From positions 124,001 through 188,000 of the forward strand of contig NZ_JAFCLZ010000011.1 in assembly GCF_018130165.1 (NCBI RefSeq): a stretch of 64,000 bases of DNA. Reading direction: 5' to 3'. The stretch is from Bradyrhizobium sp. JYMT SZCCT0180. Its GTDB lineage: Bacteria > Pseudomonadota > Alphaproteobacteria > Rhizobiales > Xanthobacteraceae. The notes under the pieces were generated by a model that did not search any database, was not told where the DNA came from, and saw only the letters and a list, made by a program, of their open reading frames with translations. Positions 50,949 through 58,639 of the stretch are shown in pieces; the first letter of the stretch is position 1, and each line of letters starts with the position of its first letter. Made by a program: the position numbers and the translations under genes.

Positions 50949-51200
50949 TTAGATATTGCAGGCGCCCTTCTTGAGCATGCCGTCCTTGATCGCGATCGCG
51001 GCGGCGAAGGTCGGGACCGGCTTGCTGACGGTCTTGTAGTTCGAGGGGATCGGCTTGCCCGGAACGCTCTCGTCCCAGATCTGGCAGGCGCCGGTGCCTT
51101 CCCAGCGGATCAGATGAAACGCGGCTTCGGCAGGCGCGGTCGCGGCGAAAGCGGACAGCGCGATAGCGGCGGCGGCACTGAGAGCGGTAACTCGAAGCAT
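50949..51200 (-). CDS. Small secreted protein, paralogue 1
   Basis: An 83-residue protein: signal peptide (LSAAAAIALSAFAATAPAEA) then AFHLIRWEGTGACQIWDES, NYKTVSKPVPTFAAAIAIKDGM and a final Cys. Two Cys likely form a disulfide. The neighbour at 51377 shares FHLIRW....CQIWD, P.NY..V, VPTF and KDG.L..G.C. Periplasmic role unknown. Confidence 0.8.
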   Translation of the reverse strand: MLRVTALSAAAAIALSAFAATAPAEAAFHLIRWEGTGACQIWDESVPGKPIPSNYKTVSKPVPTFAAAIAIKDGMLKKGACNI

Positions 51201-51331
51201 GGATAAAGGTCTCCTGTTGGGAAATGTCTGGCCGGCCCCCGCAATGCGTGCTGGCGGGGACGGCGCCCGATGGGGATCCGGGCATTCATTGAGTGTGGCG
51301 AAAGCGTGATTGGTTCAATTTCTCCGCCACG

Positions 51332-51355
51332 AAAAAGGCCGGCGGGGCCGGCCTT
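51332..51355 (-). terminator. Terminator of secreted paralogue 2
   Basis: AAGGCCGGC (51335-51343) and GCCGGCCTT (51347-51355) pair with a three-base loop; minus-strand T run follows (TTTTTC). About 22 bases past the 51377 stop. Confidence 0.85.
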
Positions 51356-51376
51356 GATCGCAGCGTTAACGCGCGC

Positions 51377-51631
51377 TCAGAACGAGCAGGTGCCGTTGTG
51401 CAGCAGGCCGTCTTTCAGCACCAGCGCATCGCCGAAGGTCGGCACTTCGCTGCCGACGACGACGGTGTAGTTGCCGGGATACGGCGCGGTCGGGATGTTC
51501 TGGTCCCAGATCTGGCAGAAGCCGGAATCCTGCCAGCGGATCAGGTGGAAAGAGGCCTCGGCGGGGCTCATGGCGCCAAGCGTGGTGACGGCAACAGCGG
51601 CGGTGGTGGCGAACAGGCAAAGACGGCGCAT
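51377..51631 (-). CDS. Small secreted protein, paralogue 2
   Basis: An 84-residue protein: signal peptide (LFATTAAVAVTTLGAMSPAEA), then SFHLIRWQDSGFCQIWDQN and PTFGDALVLKDGLLHNGTCSF. Shares the pattern of paralogue 1 at 50949. ATG 51631; an earlier start would add 16 residues. Each gene has its own terminator, so they are separately transcribed duplicates. Confidence 0.8.
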   Translation of the reverse strand: MRRLCLFATTAAVAVTTLGAMSPAEASFHLIRWQDSGFCQIWDQNIPTAPYPGNYTVVVGSEVPTFGDALVLKDGLLHNGTCSF

Positions 51632-51905
51632 CGAGGGTCTCCTGGATATCAAGGGGTTTGCTGCTCTCCCGCGTGCCATCGGGGAGGCGCCCGAGGCGTC
51701 ATGCCCCGGTCATGAATTATGTCCCGCTAGTGGCCGATTGGTTCAAAGCCGTGCGGCAGAAATGGCCGGGCCTGAAGCGCGGTGGAACCCTGCAAATCGC
51801 GCGGCGCGAATAGGCTTTGTCGATCCCGTCAATCGGTTACAATCGGCGGAGCGCGACCTGATTCACCGTCGCGGCGCTTGCTCCCTACTTTTAAGGAAAC
51901 AATCC

Positions 51906-52346
51906 ATGAAGAAGTCATCCGCCATTGGTATCGCGCTCGCCGCGCTGATCGCTTTCGCCGGCGCTACGCTGTCCTCCGTCGCCCGCGCCGATGAGGGCAC
52001 CATCGCGATGACGATCTACAAGGCCGGGTGGGTCATCGGCGGCTCCGGCGGCAGCGGCACGTTGAACTTCCGTGGCCGGCGCTACGCGCTCTCCACCGGC
52101 GGGCTGGATTACGGCCTGGTGTTCGGCGGCTCGAAGACGGTGCTGCGCGGCCGCGTCAGCAACATCTACCGGCCGTCCGACGTCGCCGGCGTCTATGGCG
52201 CGGCGGGCGCGGGCCTTGCGATCGGCCGCGGCGCGCGCGCGATCGTGCTGACCAACCAGAAGGGCGCGGTGCTCGAACTCGCCGGCCAGCAGACCGGGCT
52301 GATGGCGAATGCGGATTTGAGCGGGCTCGCGATTACGCTGAGGTAG
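51906..52346 (+). CDS. Secreted Gly-rich beta protein
   Basis: A 146-residue exported protein. Signal peptide GIALAALIAFAGATLSSVARA. Mature sequence EGTIAMTIYKAGWVIGGSGGSG, then SKTVLRGRVSNIYRPSDVAGVYGAAGAGLAI and a closing GLAITLR. It has weak resemblance to the DUF1134/EipA family (GSGTL.F.G, SK..L.G.V.N..RPSD..G.Y), which in Brucella supports envelope integrity. AAGGAAA precedes the ATG. Family assignment is tentative. Confidence 0.7.
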   Translation: MKKSSAIGIALAALIAFAGATLSSVARADEGTIAMTIYKAGWVIGGSGGSGTLNFRGRRYALSTGGLDYGLVFGGSKTVLRGRVSNIYRPSDVAGVYGAAGAGLAIGRGARAIVLTNQKGAVLELAGQQTGLMANADLSGLAITLR

Positions 52347-52352
52347 AAGGTG

Positions 52353-52442
52353 CGTAGGGTGGGCAAAGGCGCGAAGCGCCGTGCCCACCGTCCAGCACTC
52401 CGCTCGTGATGGTGGGCACGCTTGCGCTTTGCCCACCCTACG
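52353..52442. repeat. Intergenic palindromic repeat, family F (CGTAGGGTGGGCAAAG type)
   Basis: CGTAGGGTGGGCAAAG at the left is the reverse complement of CTTTGCCCACCCTACG at the right. GTGCCCACCG and ATGGTGGGCAC give inner pairing. Only full copy seen here, though GGCTCTACCCACCCTACGG at 6326-6344 is a fragment. Confidence 0.75.
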
Positions 52443-52453
52443 TTCTCACCCAC

Positions 52454-53146
52454 CTACTTGCTCACCATCGCGTGAACAGCCTCGCAATGGCGCACGAGAT
52501 TGCGATGATCCGATACGAACGCTTTCAGCGGCGTCGGGATCGGGAAGAAGTGGATGTTGGCGATGAAGCCGTAGATCCCGGCATCGACGCTGGTCGGCGT
52601 CACCCCATGCACATATCCATCCGCTGGAATCAGATCGGCCAGCACCTGTAGATCCGAAAGCCCGCGCGCGTAGGCCTGATCGGGCGTGTAGCGGCCGATG
52701 CCCTGGTAATAATAGCGCTTCGCGTTGTAGTCGCGCGCCTTGTCCAGCCCGGCCGCGTCGATCTGCGAATGCTGGGCCATGAAGCCGTCGCGGAACGCGG
52801 GGAAATAGCGATCGTCCTTCCAGCGCGAATACGACATCACCCAATAGAGATCGTCGAGCATGCGCGTGACCAGATGATCGGTCATGCGCTGCGCCGGCGT
52901 CAGTGCGGCGTCGATGGTGAGGCGATATTTTCGCACCAGATGCGCGATGATGGTCTCGCTGTCGCCGATCGTCTCGCCGTCGTCGACGATGTAAGGCAGC
53001 TGCCCGCGCGGCGCCGCCGAGGCGTCGAACACATGCTCATGGACGAACGGCACGCCTGTGAGCTTGAGGAAGGCGAACACTTTCAGCCCATAGCCGTTAT
53101 TGTCGGCGACACCGAACAGTTCTGGATAGGAATAAAGCGTCAGCAT
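52454..53146 (-). CDS. Glutathione S-transferase-like protein
   Basis: A 230-residue GST of the metaxin/failed-axon-connection-like subgroup. N-terminal LYSYPELFGVADNNGYGLKVFAFLKLTG resembles a thioredoxin fold lacking the usual catalytic Ser/Tyr pattern, with LPYIVDDGETIGDSETIIAHL as the glutathione-contact loop. C-terminal helical domain continues to residue 230. Starts four bases after the RidA stop: same operon. Confidence 0.87.
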   Translation of the reverse strand: MLTLYSYPELFGVADNNGYGLKVFAFLKLTGVPFVHEHVFDASAAPRGQLPYIVDDGETIGDSETIIAHLVRKYRLTIDAALTPAQRMTDHLVTRMLDDLYWVMSYSRWKDDRYFPAFRDGFMAQHSQIDAAGLDKARDYNAKRYYYQGIGRYTPDQAYARGLSDLQVLADLIPADGYVHGVTPTSVDAGIYGFIANIHFFPIPTPLKAFVSDHRNLVRHCEAVHAMVSK

Positions 53147-53150
53147 CGCA

Positions 53151-53537
53151 TCACCGCGCCTTCAACGACGCTACGCCCTCGATCTCGATCAGCATCTGCG
53201 GGTTCGGCAGCGCCACCACCACGCAGGTGGTGCGCGCGGGATAGGGCGCCGGCCCGAACGCTTCCGCATAGAGTTTGTTCATGGTGGCGACGTCGGACGC
53301 GCGCGTCAGCAGCACGTTGACCTTGACCAGGTCGCGGAACGTGGTGCCGGCTTCATCGAGGATGCGCCTGATGTTGATCACGACGTTGCCGAACTGCGCC
53401 TCGAAGCCATCGGGCAGCGCGCCTTTGTCGTCGAAGCCGGGAATGCCTGAGATGAACAGCAGGTCGCCGACGCGGGCGGCAAACGACAGCGGCGGGGACT
53501 TGATGCCGGCGGGAGGGAGGAAATGCTGGATGGGCAT
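53151..53537 (-). CDS. RidA-family enamine/imine deaminase-like protein
   Basis: A 128-residue trimeric YjgF/YER057c/UK114 protein. Typical RidA elements: LLFISGIPGFDDKGALPD, FGNVVINIRRILDEAGTTF, LVKVNVLLTRASD and YPARTTCVVVALPNPQMLIEIEGVA, where the conserved Arg that binds the carboxylate is in PARTT. It may remove reactive enamines or act in aromatic pathways. ATG 53537 has GGAGAAG. Transcribed with the GST. Confidence 0.92.
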   Translation of the reverse strand: MPIQHFLPPAGIKSPPLSFAARVGDLLFISGIPGFDDKGALPDGFEAQFGNVVINIRRILDEAGTTFRDLVKVNVLLTRASDVATMNKLYAEAFGPAPYPARTTCVVVALPNPQMLIEIEGVASLKAR

Positions 53538-53652
53538 GGGGCTTCTCCGGAATTTGTTTGCCGTCGCGCGGCAGCTTGCCCAACTCGGGCGGCAGTTACA
53601 AGTTCGACACTGCGCTCGCAATGACGGGGACGGTGCGGCTTCCAACAACGCT

Positions 53653-53770
53653 GTCATCCCCGCGCAGGCGGGGATCCAGTACGCCGCGGCTTCTCGGTTC
53701 GATCACTACTGTCTCTGGGATACTGGGTCCCCGCCCCCGTGCGCAATTGCGCACTCGGCGGGGACGACAA
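53653..53770. repeat. Intergenic palindromic repeat, family D (longer variant)
   Basis: GTCATCCCCGCGCAGGCGGGG at the left and a matching CCCCGCC...GACGAC at the right, with CCAGTACGCCGCGGCT and GGGATACTGGG inside. Larger than the copies at 10518 and 63819 because of an internal CCCCCGTGCGCAATTGCGCA segment. Confidence 0.75.
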
Positions 53771-53789
53771 TTGTGGGCGTGACACACAC

Positions 53790-54180
53790 TTCGACGTTCT
53801 CGCGACGCATCGCGCCCGAGCTTTGCCAGAAGTTCCTTGCCCTCAAACAGAGGGCGCAGGGAAGACCGGGTGCGCGCTGCACCCGCGGTCCCGTGTGCGA
53901 TTTGCACTAAAAAAGCTGCACACGAGCATACAGGGCAGCGGAGAACACCCGGCCTTCCCTGCGCAATGGCTTTACGGCTTATGCCGTGATCTCCCCGGAG
54001 ACGAGTTCTTGGTTGACTCCGTCGCTGCCGTTCCCGCTTGCGCTTCTCCGACAGCTTGACGCCTGCAACGGGCGCCAGGACCACACGGTTTTGCCGTACG
54101 CTTAGTCCACGCCGTCGTCAGACGTGAGCCCAGCGTCCATCGCAACCCGTCCAACGTCCGTGACGACGGCCGACGCCCTT
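53790..54180. repeat. Long repeat-like element with 18/19-bp inverted arms
   Basis: GCGCAGGGAAGACCGGGTG (53854-53872) is complementary to CACCCGGCCTTCCCTGCGC (53946-53964) but for one base, enclosing a 73-base loop with CGCGCTGCACCCGCGG, an A6 stretch and AGCTGCACACGAGC. The flanks (CTCGCGACGCATCGCGCCCGAG, left; CTTACGGCTTATGCCGTG, right) are also palindromic. I recall this block as a frequent intergenic repeat in Bradyrhizobium; no reading frame is convincing. A structured RNA or mobile remnant is possible. Confidence 0.65.
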
Positions 54181-54473
54181 CTGACCAGGACGGGATGGCC
54201 CACATATAAATCGATTTTTCGTTCTGTAAAACAGAAATATTTTTAATTTCAGGGCTTGACACTAATTCCGAAAAGCAGAACTGATTTGCCCGTCGGGTTG
54301 ATTTGTCGCAGTCCGGGCGGGAAATTTTGCTTGCGCGCGAGGCGACGCACTTGGCTCAAGGGTGATGATACGCTCTTTCAAAGTGCCGGACTGAGCCTTT
54401 AAGATGCTGATCGAACCGATCGCGGCATTTTCGGGCGGCATAGCCGCCGCAGTTTTATTTCAAGGACGAACTC
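54181..54473. other. AT-rich promoter region of the caspase-like gene
   Basis: Contains an AT-rich patch (ATATAAATCGATTTTTCG, 54203-54220, and TTTTTAATTTCAG), a TTGACA-like GGGCTTGACACTAA near 54249-54262, and a small hairpin GGCGGCATAGCCGCC just before the start. No gene. GC is distinctly lower than in the flanks. Confidence 0.5.
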
Positions 54474-56246
54474 TTGCGTTCCGCAGCTAAATCCGCTGTT
54501 CGCGCGACCTTCGCCGTTCTCGCCCTTGTTGCGGCGGTGTCGGCGACCCCGGCGCGCGCGGAAAAGCGCCTCGCGCTGGTGGTCGGCAACAATGCCTATG
54601 AGAGCGTACCAAAACTCGAGAAGGCGGTGAACGATGCGAAGGCGGTTTCGTCCTCGCTGCAATCGCTCGGCTTCCAGGTTCAGCTCGCGACCGATTTGAA
54701 CCGCCGCGATTTCATCCGGCAGCTTTCCGCCTTCATGGACAAGGTGTCTGCGGGCGATCTTGCGCTGATCTATTACGCCGGGCATGGCATCGAGGTTCGT
54801 GGCGTCAACTACATCCTGCCGACCGACATTCCGCCGGTGAAGCAGGGCCAGGAAAGCCTGCTCACCGGCGAGGCGGTGCAGACCGAAAAGATCATCACCG
54901 ATCTGCAGGACCGCGGCGCGCGCGCTTCGGTGTTCGTGCTGGATGCCTGCCGCGACAATCCATTCAAGACAGGCACGACCCGAAGCCTGGGCGGCGTGCG
55001 CGGGCTGGCGCAGGGCACGCCGCCGGAAGGGGTGTTCGTGCTCTATTCGGCTGGTGTCGGGCAGGCGGCGCTCGACCGCATGTCGGACAGCGACGCCGAT
55101 CCGAACTCGGTGTTCACGCGGGTCTTCCTCAAGGAGGTTCAGAAGAAAGAGAACACGCTGGTCGCGATCGCGAAATCCACCCAGGTCGCGGTGCGTGACC
55201 TTTCGCTGACGGTCAGCCACACCCAGGTGCCGGCCTATTACGACCAGATCATCGGGCAATTGTATCTCGCCAGCGACGGTGCAGCGCCAGCGAAGAGCGC
55301 GCAGGAAGCGCCTGTTGCGAGCAACAAGCCGGCCAGGCCGCCGGTGGTGGCCAGCCTGCCGCCGCAGCCGTCACAGCCCAAACCGTCACAGCCGGTGGCT
55401 CGCGCGGTGTTCAACAATCGCGCCTTCAACGACTTTCTCAAGCGACAGCCGCAAATGGTGCGCGCCGATCTCGCCAACCCGAACGCGGTCGCGAATTGCG
55501 ACCGCCTCGCCAGCTACGGCTCCGACGTCCCGGACTCGCGGGCGCCGCGCGTCAGGCGGGACGATATCCGCGTCAAGGAGGCCCTACCGGCCTGCGTCGC
55601 CGCGATTCTGCAAGAACCCGGCACGCCGCGCCTGCGCGCCCAATTGGCCCGCGCGCTGCTGGACGCACCGGCCAAGCGGGACAAGGTCGCCGGCCTCGAC
55701 ATGCTGCTTGACCTCGCGAAGGACGGCTATCCCGCGGCGATGTGGCGGATCGGCATTTGCTATTATGGCGGCGAACTCCTCAAGGAAAACAAGCGCGCGG
55801 CCGCCTTCTGGTTTCGGCAGGCCGCCGACAAGGGGCTTGGCGCGGCGATGTCGGATCTGGCCTATCTCTACGAGCGCGGAGAGGGAGTTGAGAAGGATGG
55901 CGTCGAGGCGGCGCGCTGGTTCGAACGTGCGGCGGCCGGCGGCCATCCCGGCGGCATGCGCAACTATGCGCTGGTGCTGGACCAGGGCGAAGCGGTGCCG
56001 CGTAACCCCAAGCAATCGGCCGAGTATCTCTTGACCGCCTTCCGCATGGGCTCGCCGGACGCACGCGAAAGTCTGTTCAAGAAACACGCCAGTTGGCAGG
56101 CCGACACCAGGGCCCAGGTGCAGGAACTGCTGAGGGAGTTCGGCTTCCAGGTCGGGCGCACGGACGGTGAGTTTGACGGCAATACGTTCACGGCGCTTGA
56201 GGCGCTGCGGGCGTCGAACCCGATCAATGCGGGGCGGGTGGAGTAG
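54474..56246 (+). CDS. Caspase-like (peptidase C14) protein with Sel1 repeats
   Basis: A 590-residue exported protein. Signal peptide to about residue 28 (ending ARA). Caspase-fold domain about 30-260: LALVVGNNAYESVPKLEKAVNDA, LIYYAGHGIEVRGVNYILP (catalytic His) and SVFVLDACRDNPFK (catalytic Cys). A Pro/Ala linker follows, then a domain with a conserved CDRLASYGSD, two or more Sel1 repeats (AAMWRIGICYYGGELLKENK, AAMSDLAYLYERGEGVEKDG) and a peptidoglycan-binding-like end LREFGFQVGRTDGEFDG. TTG 54474 has AAGGAC upstream. The combination suggests a periplasmic regulated protease. Its target is unknown. Confidence 0.9.
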   Translation: MRSAAKSAVRATFAVLALVAAVSATPARAEKRLALVVGNNAYESVPKLEKAVNDAKAVSSSLQSLGFQVQLATDLNRRDFIRQLSAFMDKVSAGDLALIYYAGHGIEVRGVNYILPTDIPPVKQGQESLLTGEAVQTEKIITDLQDRGARASVFVLDACRDNPFKTGTTRSLGGVRGLAQGTPPEGVFVLYSAGVGQAALDRMSDSDADPNSVFTRVFLKEVQKKENTLVAIAKSTQVAVRDLSLTVSHTQVPAYYDQIIGQLYLASDGAAPAKSAQEAPVASNKPARPPVVASLPPQPSQPKPSQPVARAVFNNRAFNDFLKRQPQMVRADLANPNAVANCDRLASYGSDVPDSRAPRVRRDDIRVKEALPACVAAILQEPGTPRLRAQLARALLDAPAKRDKVAGLDMLLDLAKDGYPAAMWRIGICYYGGELLKENKRAAAFWFRQAADKGLGAAMSDLAYLYERGEGVEKDGVEAARWFERAAAGGHPGGMRNYALVLDQGEAVPRNPKQSAEYLLTAFRMGSPDARESLFKKHASWQADTRAQVQELLREFGFQVGRTDGEFDGNTFTALEALRASNPINAGRVE

Positions 56247-56362
56247 GGATCAGCGAGATGTGACTCGCGATTGGGTCGTGCAGCCCGCATGAGCGCAGCG
56301 ACATGCGGGCCTTCCACCTTGCGTGCGAGGCGACGCAGCTCGCAGAGCTAGCATCTCTTAAG

Positions 56363-56492
56363 CCCTCATGGTGAGGAGGCGCGTAGCGCCGTCTCGAACC
56401 ACGAGGCCCCGCTGGCGCCATTCATTCTTCGAGACGCCGCTGCGCGGCCGCACAGTGATGGAATGGCGGATTACGCTTCGCTCCAATCCGCC
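56363..56492. repeat. Diverged family C repeat plus an adjoining palindrome
   Basis: CCCTCATGGTGAGGAGGCGC opens the copy and GAGACGCCGCTGCGCGGCCG near 56430-56450 matches other members; the right end is degenerate. It runs into GGCGGATTACGCTTCGCTCC AATCCGCC (56465-56492), another palindrome type found in these genomes. Confidence 0.65.
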
Positions 56493-56505
56493 CTACACTT
56501 GCCGT

Positions 56506-56787
56506 CTACTCCGGCCCGGGAACATCAAGCCCGTCGGTAGTGTACAGGCGGATCTTGTTGCGCAGCGTGCGCACGGAAAGGCCGAGCACGCGCGCGGCGC
56601 GGGTGCGATTGCCGTCGCAGCGCACCAGCGTCTGCACCACGAGCTCGCGCTCGACCGCTTCGACGGTGGAACCGATCAGCATCGGAACAATTTCATGGGG
56701 CGCAAGGTCGTGCGGATGCGGCGACGTAAACTCCGGCGCGCCGGCAAAGGACTGCTCAACGGAATGAGCACGAAACTCTTGGGACAT
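56506..56787 (-). CDS. Fis-type helix-turn-helix protein (93 residues)
   Basis: A short DNA-binding protein starting MSQEFRAHSVEQSFAGAPEF. The C-terminal half is a Fis/NtrC-type HTH: EAVERELVVQTLVRCDGNRTRAARVLGLSVRTLRNKIRLY. No sigma54 AAA+ domain is present, so it is a free HTH protein, resembling the C-terminus of FlbD-type flagellar regulators. ATG 56787 has GGGAGGTG upstream. It may regulate with another factor. No flagellar genes appear in this window. Confidence 0.87.
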   Translation of the reverse strand: MSQEFRAHSVEQSFAGAPEFTSPHPHDLAPHEIVPMLIGSTVEAVERELVVQTLVRCDGNRTRAARVLGLSVRTLRNKIRLYTTDGLDVPGPE

Positions 56788-56962
56788 ACAACACCTCCCG
56801 ATCAACGCTAGCCCCCAAACACGGAGCAGAAGCATCAGGAATCAACGGCCCCCAAGCCGCTGAGGGGAAGGTGGGCGGAAATGGTTAACGAAATCCTAAC
56901 GGGGGGAAGGAAGGGTCTGCGCTACTCCTGGTTGGAGCGCCAGGTTCTGGAGCTCCGGGTGT

Positions 56963-57062
56963 GTAGCCCGCATGAGCCAACGCGTCGCGAATTCGCGCCC
57001 GATGGCAGGCTCCGCGATATGCGGGATTCCCACCCGGATGTCACTGGGCTCATCCGGGCTAC
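56963..57062. repeat. Family E repeat, third copy
   Basis: TGTAGCCCGCATGAGCCAAC at the left and GGGCTCATCCGGGCTACG at the right give an inverted repeat; GAGCCAACGCGTCGCGAAT and CGCCCGATGGCAGGCTCC match the copies at 6831 and 7256. Complete palindrome here, unlike those. A related fragment TGATCCGGGCTACG occurs at 57538-57551. Confidence 0.7.
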
Positions 57063-57080
57063 GATGGCTTCCCGCGCCCG

Positions 57081-57479
57081 CTAGCGCACCGGCTCCCTAG
57101 CCTGTTGTTCGGCTGCGGTCGTTTCCGCCGTCTTGCTCGAGCGGACCATCAAGAATGTCCCCGAGAGCGTGGCGCCCGGCAATCGCCAGCGGCCGCTGAT
57201 CTCCGTGGCGTCTGCATTGACCGCGCCTTCATAGAAGACCTTGTCATAGCCGTAGCCCGGCGGTTCGTACGTCTTGACGAACGAAACCGCGCTGCCGGAT
57301 CGGTGACCTGAAATCGAAGCGTTGTGGGTGCTCACCGGGCAGCCTGATGTCATGCAAGGTTCGGTCACGCTTCCTCCGAGCGCGCCACCGGAATCGATGA
57401 GCGTCGTCAGAAACGTGACCATGCCAATTGACGGCTGAATATAGGTGCCGTCCCAGACGCCAGTCAGATCGTCGGTCAT
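57081..57479 (-). CDS. Small hypothetical protein (132 residues)
   Basis: From ATG 57479 (AGGA upstream), MTDDLTGVWDGTYIQPS opens a beta-rich protein with VTFLTTLIDSGGALGGSVTEP, DKVFYEGAVNADATEISGRWRLPG and a Glu/Ala tail. Two Cys (CMTSGC) may form a disulfide. No signal peptide. The pattern resembles lipocalin-like or avidin-like small barrels (GxW start, RWRL). Role unknown. Confidence 0.65.
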   Translation of the reverse strand: MTDDLTGVWDGTYIQPSIGMVTFLTTLIDSGGALGGSVTEPCMTSGCPVSTHNASISGHRSGSAVSFVKTYEPPGYGYDKVFYEGAVNADATEISGRWRLPGATLSGTFLMVRSSKTAETTAAEQQAREPVR

Positions 57480-57571
57480 TTTCTGGTCCTGCTTCGTGTT
57501 GCCGTATGAGCAGCGATACCTGTCGCGATCACCGGATCTGCGCTGATCCGGGCTACGCTGGCTAATTCGTC

Positions 57572-58615
57572 CTACGCGCTGCAAGCCTTAGCCCACTGCG
57601 CTCCCAGCCCACCGTTCGCAACGAACAGCCGCATTGCAGTTCGTGTCGACGGCCAGTACTTATGCTGCTGAGTAATAGTCCACGCGTTGTGGATAGAGCG
57701 GCTGTAAAAGCCATTTCGCAGTAGTGAGAGTTTGTCATCGATTGAGCTGACCGAGATACATATGGGACATGCGCATCTTGCGAGTTGAGCAATGTCACTA
57801 CCGTCCAACAGCTTTCTAGGTGCTGGTCTATCCTCATTCCACTTGACCGTCCGTTGACTTTTCATTGGAAGAAAGATCGAGCCAAATCCGGCGGCTTGAC
57901 GCCATCCAATCGAGTCGGCCGAGTCGGCGCCGAACGCAAATACCGCAGGAAAGGTCCGAGTTCCACCAGCGCCAAACGCGTGAATTTGAGAGCGTGGATT
58001 AGAACTACGAATAACTTCCAGCGCTCTTGCAATGAAAACTTCGGCTCCCATCAAGGAAATTTCCCTCGAAACATTTCGGTGTTGCAGTAGCGGTACTATT
58101 CCGCCGAGCCCGATCCATTTTAGTTCGCCATATCGTTTTGATAGGAGACGCACGGAAAACTCAATTTCGGAAATTGTACGACCGTGGACGACTGGCATTA
58201 TCGTCTTGTCCGGAAATCTCTCAAATAGCGTATTAAAGTTCTTGGTCGATTTTATGATTTTTCGCTTACGGTCTTCAGCGCTATCTCCTTTTGCTGGAGG
58301 TAAATCAAGGTTCACAAAGACGTCCGCTTCGATTCTTTCGATGGCTCTCGCGACTTCACGTAAGGTCCACCTCGCGGTTGGGTTCGTGAGTAATGCAAAT
58401 CCCCCGGAGTCGACCATGAGGGGGCCCGTTACACCGAGCTTGCTTTTTAGCTGTCCGTTAAAATGAGTTTGGTGGAGTGAGGGACGGCGAATAGCGCATC
58501 CAAGGCTCGTCAGAAACGGCTTGTGGCTCAGTTCTGGATGAGTTGAGCAAATGCAGCTCGTATCTACGCTCTGCCCGAGCCAAACAGTGGGTGGCTGTCC
58601 TCTCGCTTTAACCAA
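57572..58615 (-). CDS. Divergent tRNA-guanine transglycosylase-fold protein (DpdA/TGT-like)
   Basis: A 347-residue protein with the catalytic layout of queuine/archaeosine tRNA-ribosyltransferases: VDSGGFALL (D69, base-recognition Asp), VNLDLPPAK (D104), WIGLGGIVPL (169-176), IHAFGAGG (211-218), FGADSADSIGWRQAAGFGS (D231/D234, nucleophile-type Asp followed by SxxWR, as in DNA-modifying DpdA relatives), and CACPIC (281-286) with H309 (SIHNAW), the zinc site. It is shorter than bacterial Tgt. It starts at TTG 58615, 24 bases after the hydrolase/YaaA gene. Lower GC than the chromosome. Substrate could be tRNA, DNA or another base; not established. Confidence 0.8.
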   Translation of the reverse strand: MVKARGQPPTVWLGQSVDTSCICSTHPELSHKPFLTSLGCAIRRPSLHQTHFNGQLKSKLGVTGPLMVDSGGFALLTNPTARWTLREVARAIERIEADVFVNLDLPPAKGDSAEDRKRKIIKSTKNFNTLFERFPDKTIMPVVHGRTISEIEFSVRLLSKRYGELKWIGLGGIVPLLQHRNVSREISLMGAEVFIARALEVIRSSNPRSQIHAFGAGGTRTFPAVFAFGADSADSIGWRQAAGFGSIFLPMKSQRTVKWNEDRPAPRKLLDGSDIAQLARCACPICISVSSIDDKLSLLRNGFYSRSIHNAWTITQQHKYWPSTRTAMRLFVANGGLGAQWAKACSA

Positions 58616-58639
58616 CGATTGATTCCACTGGCTTAAGCA

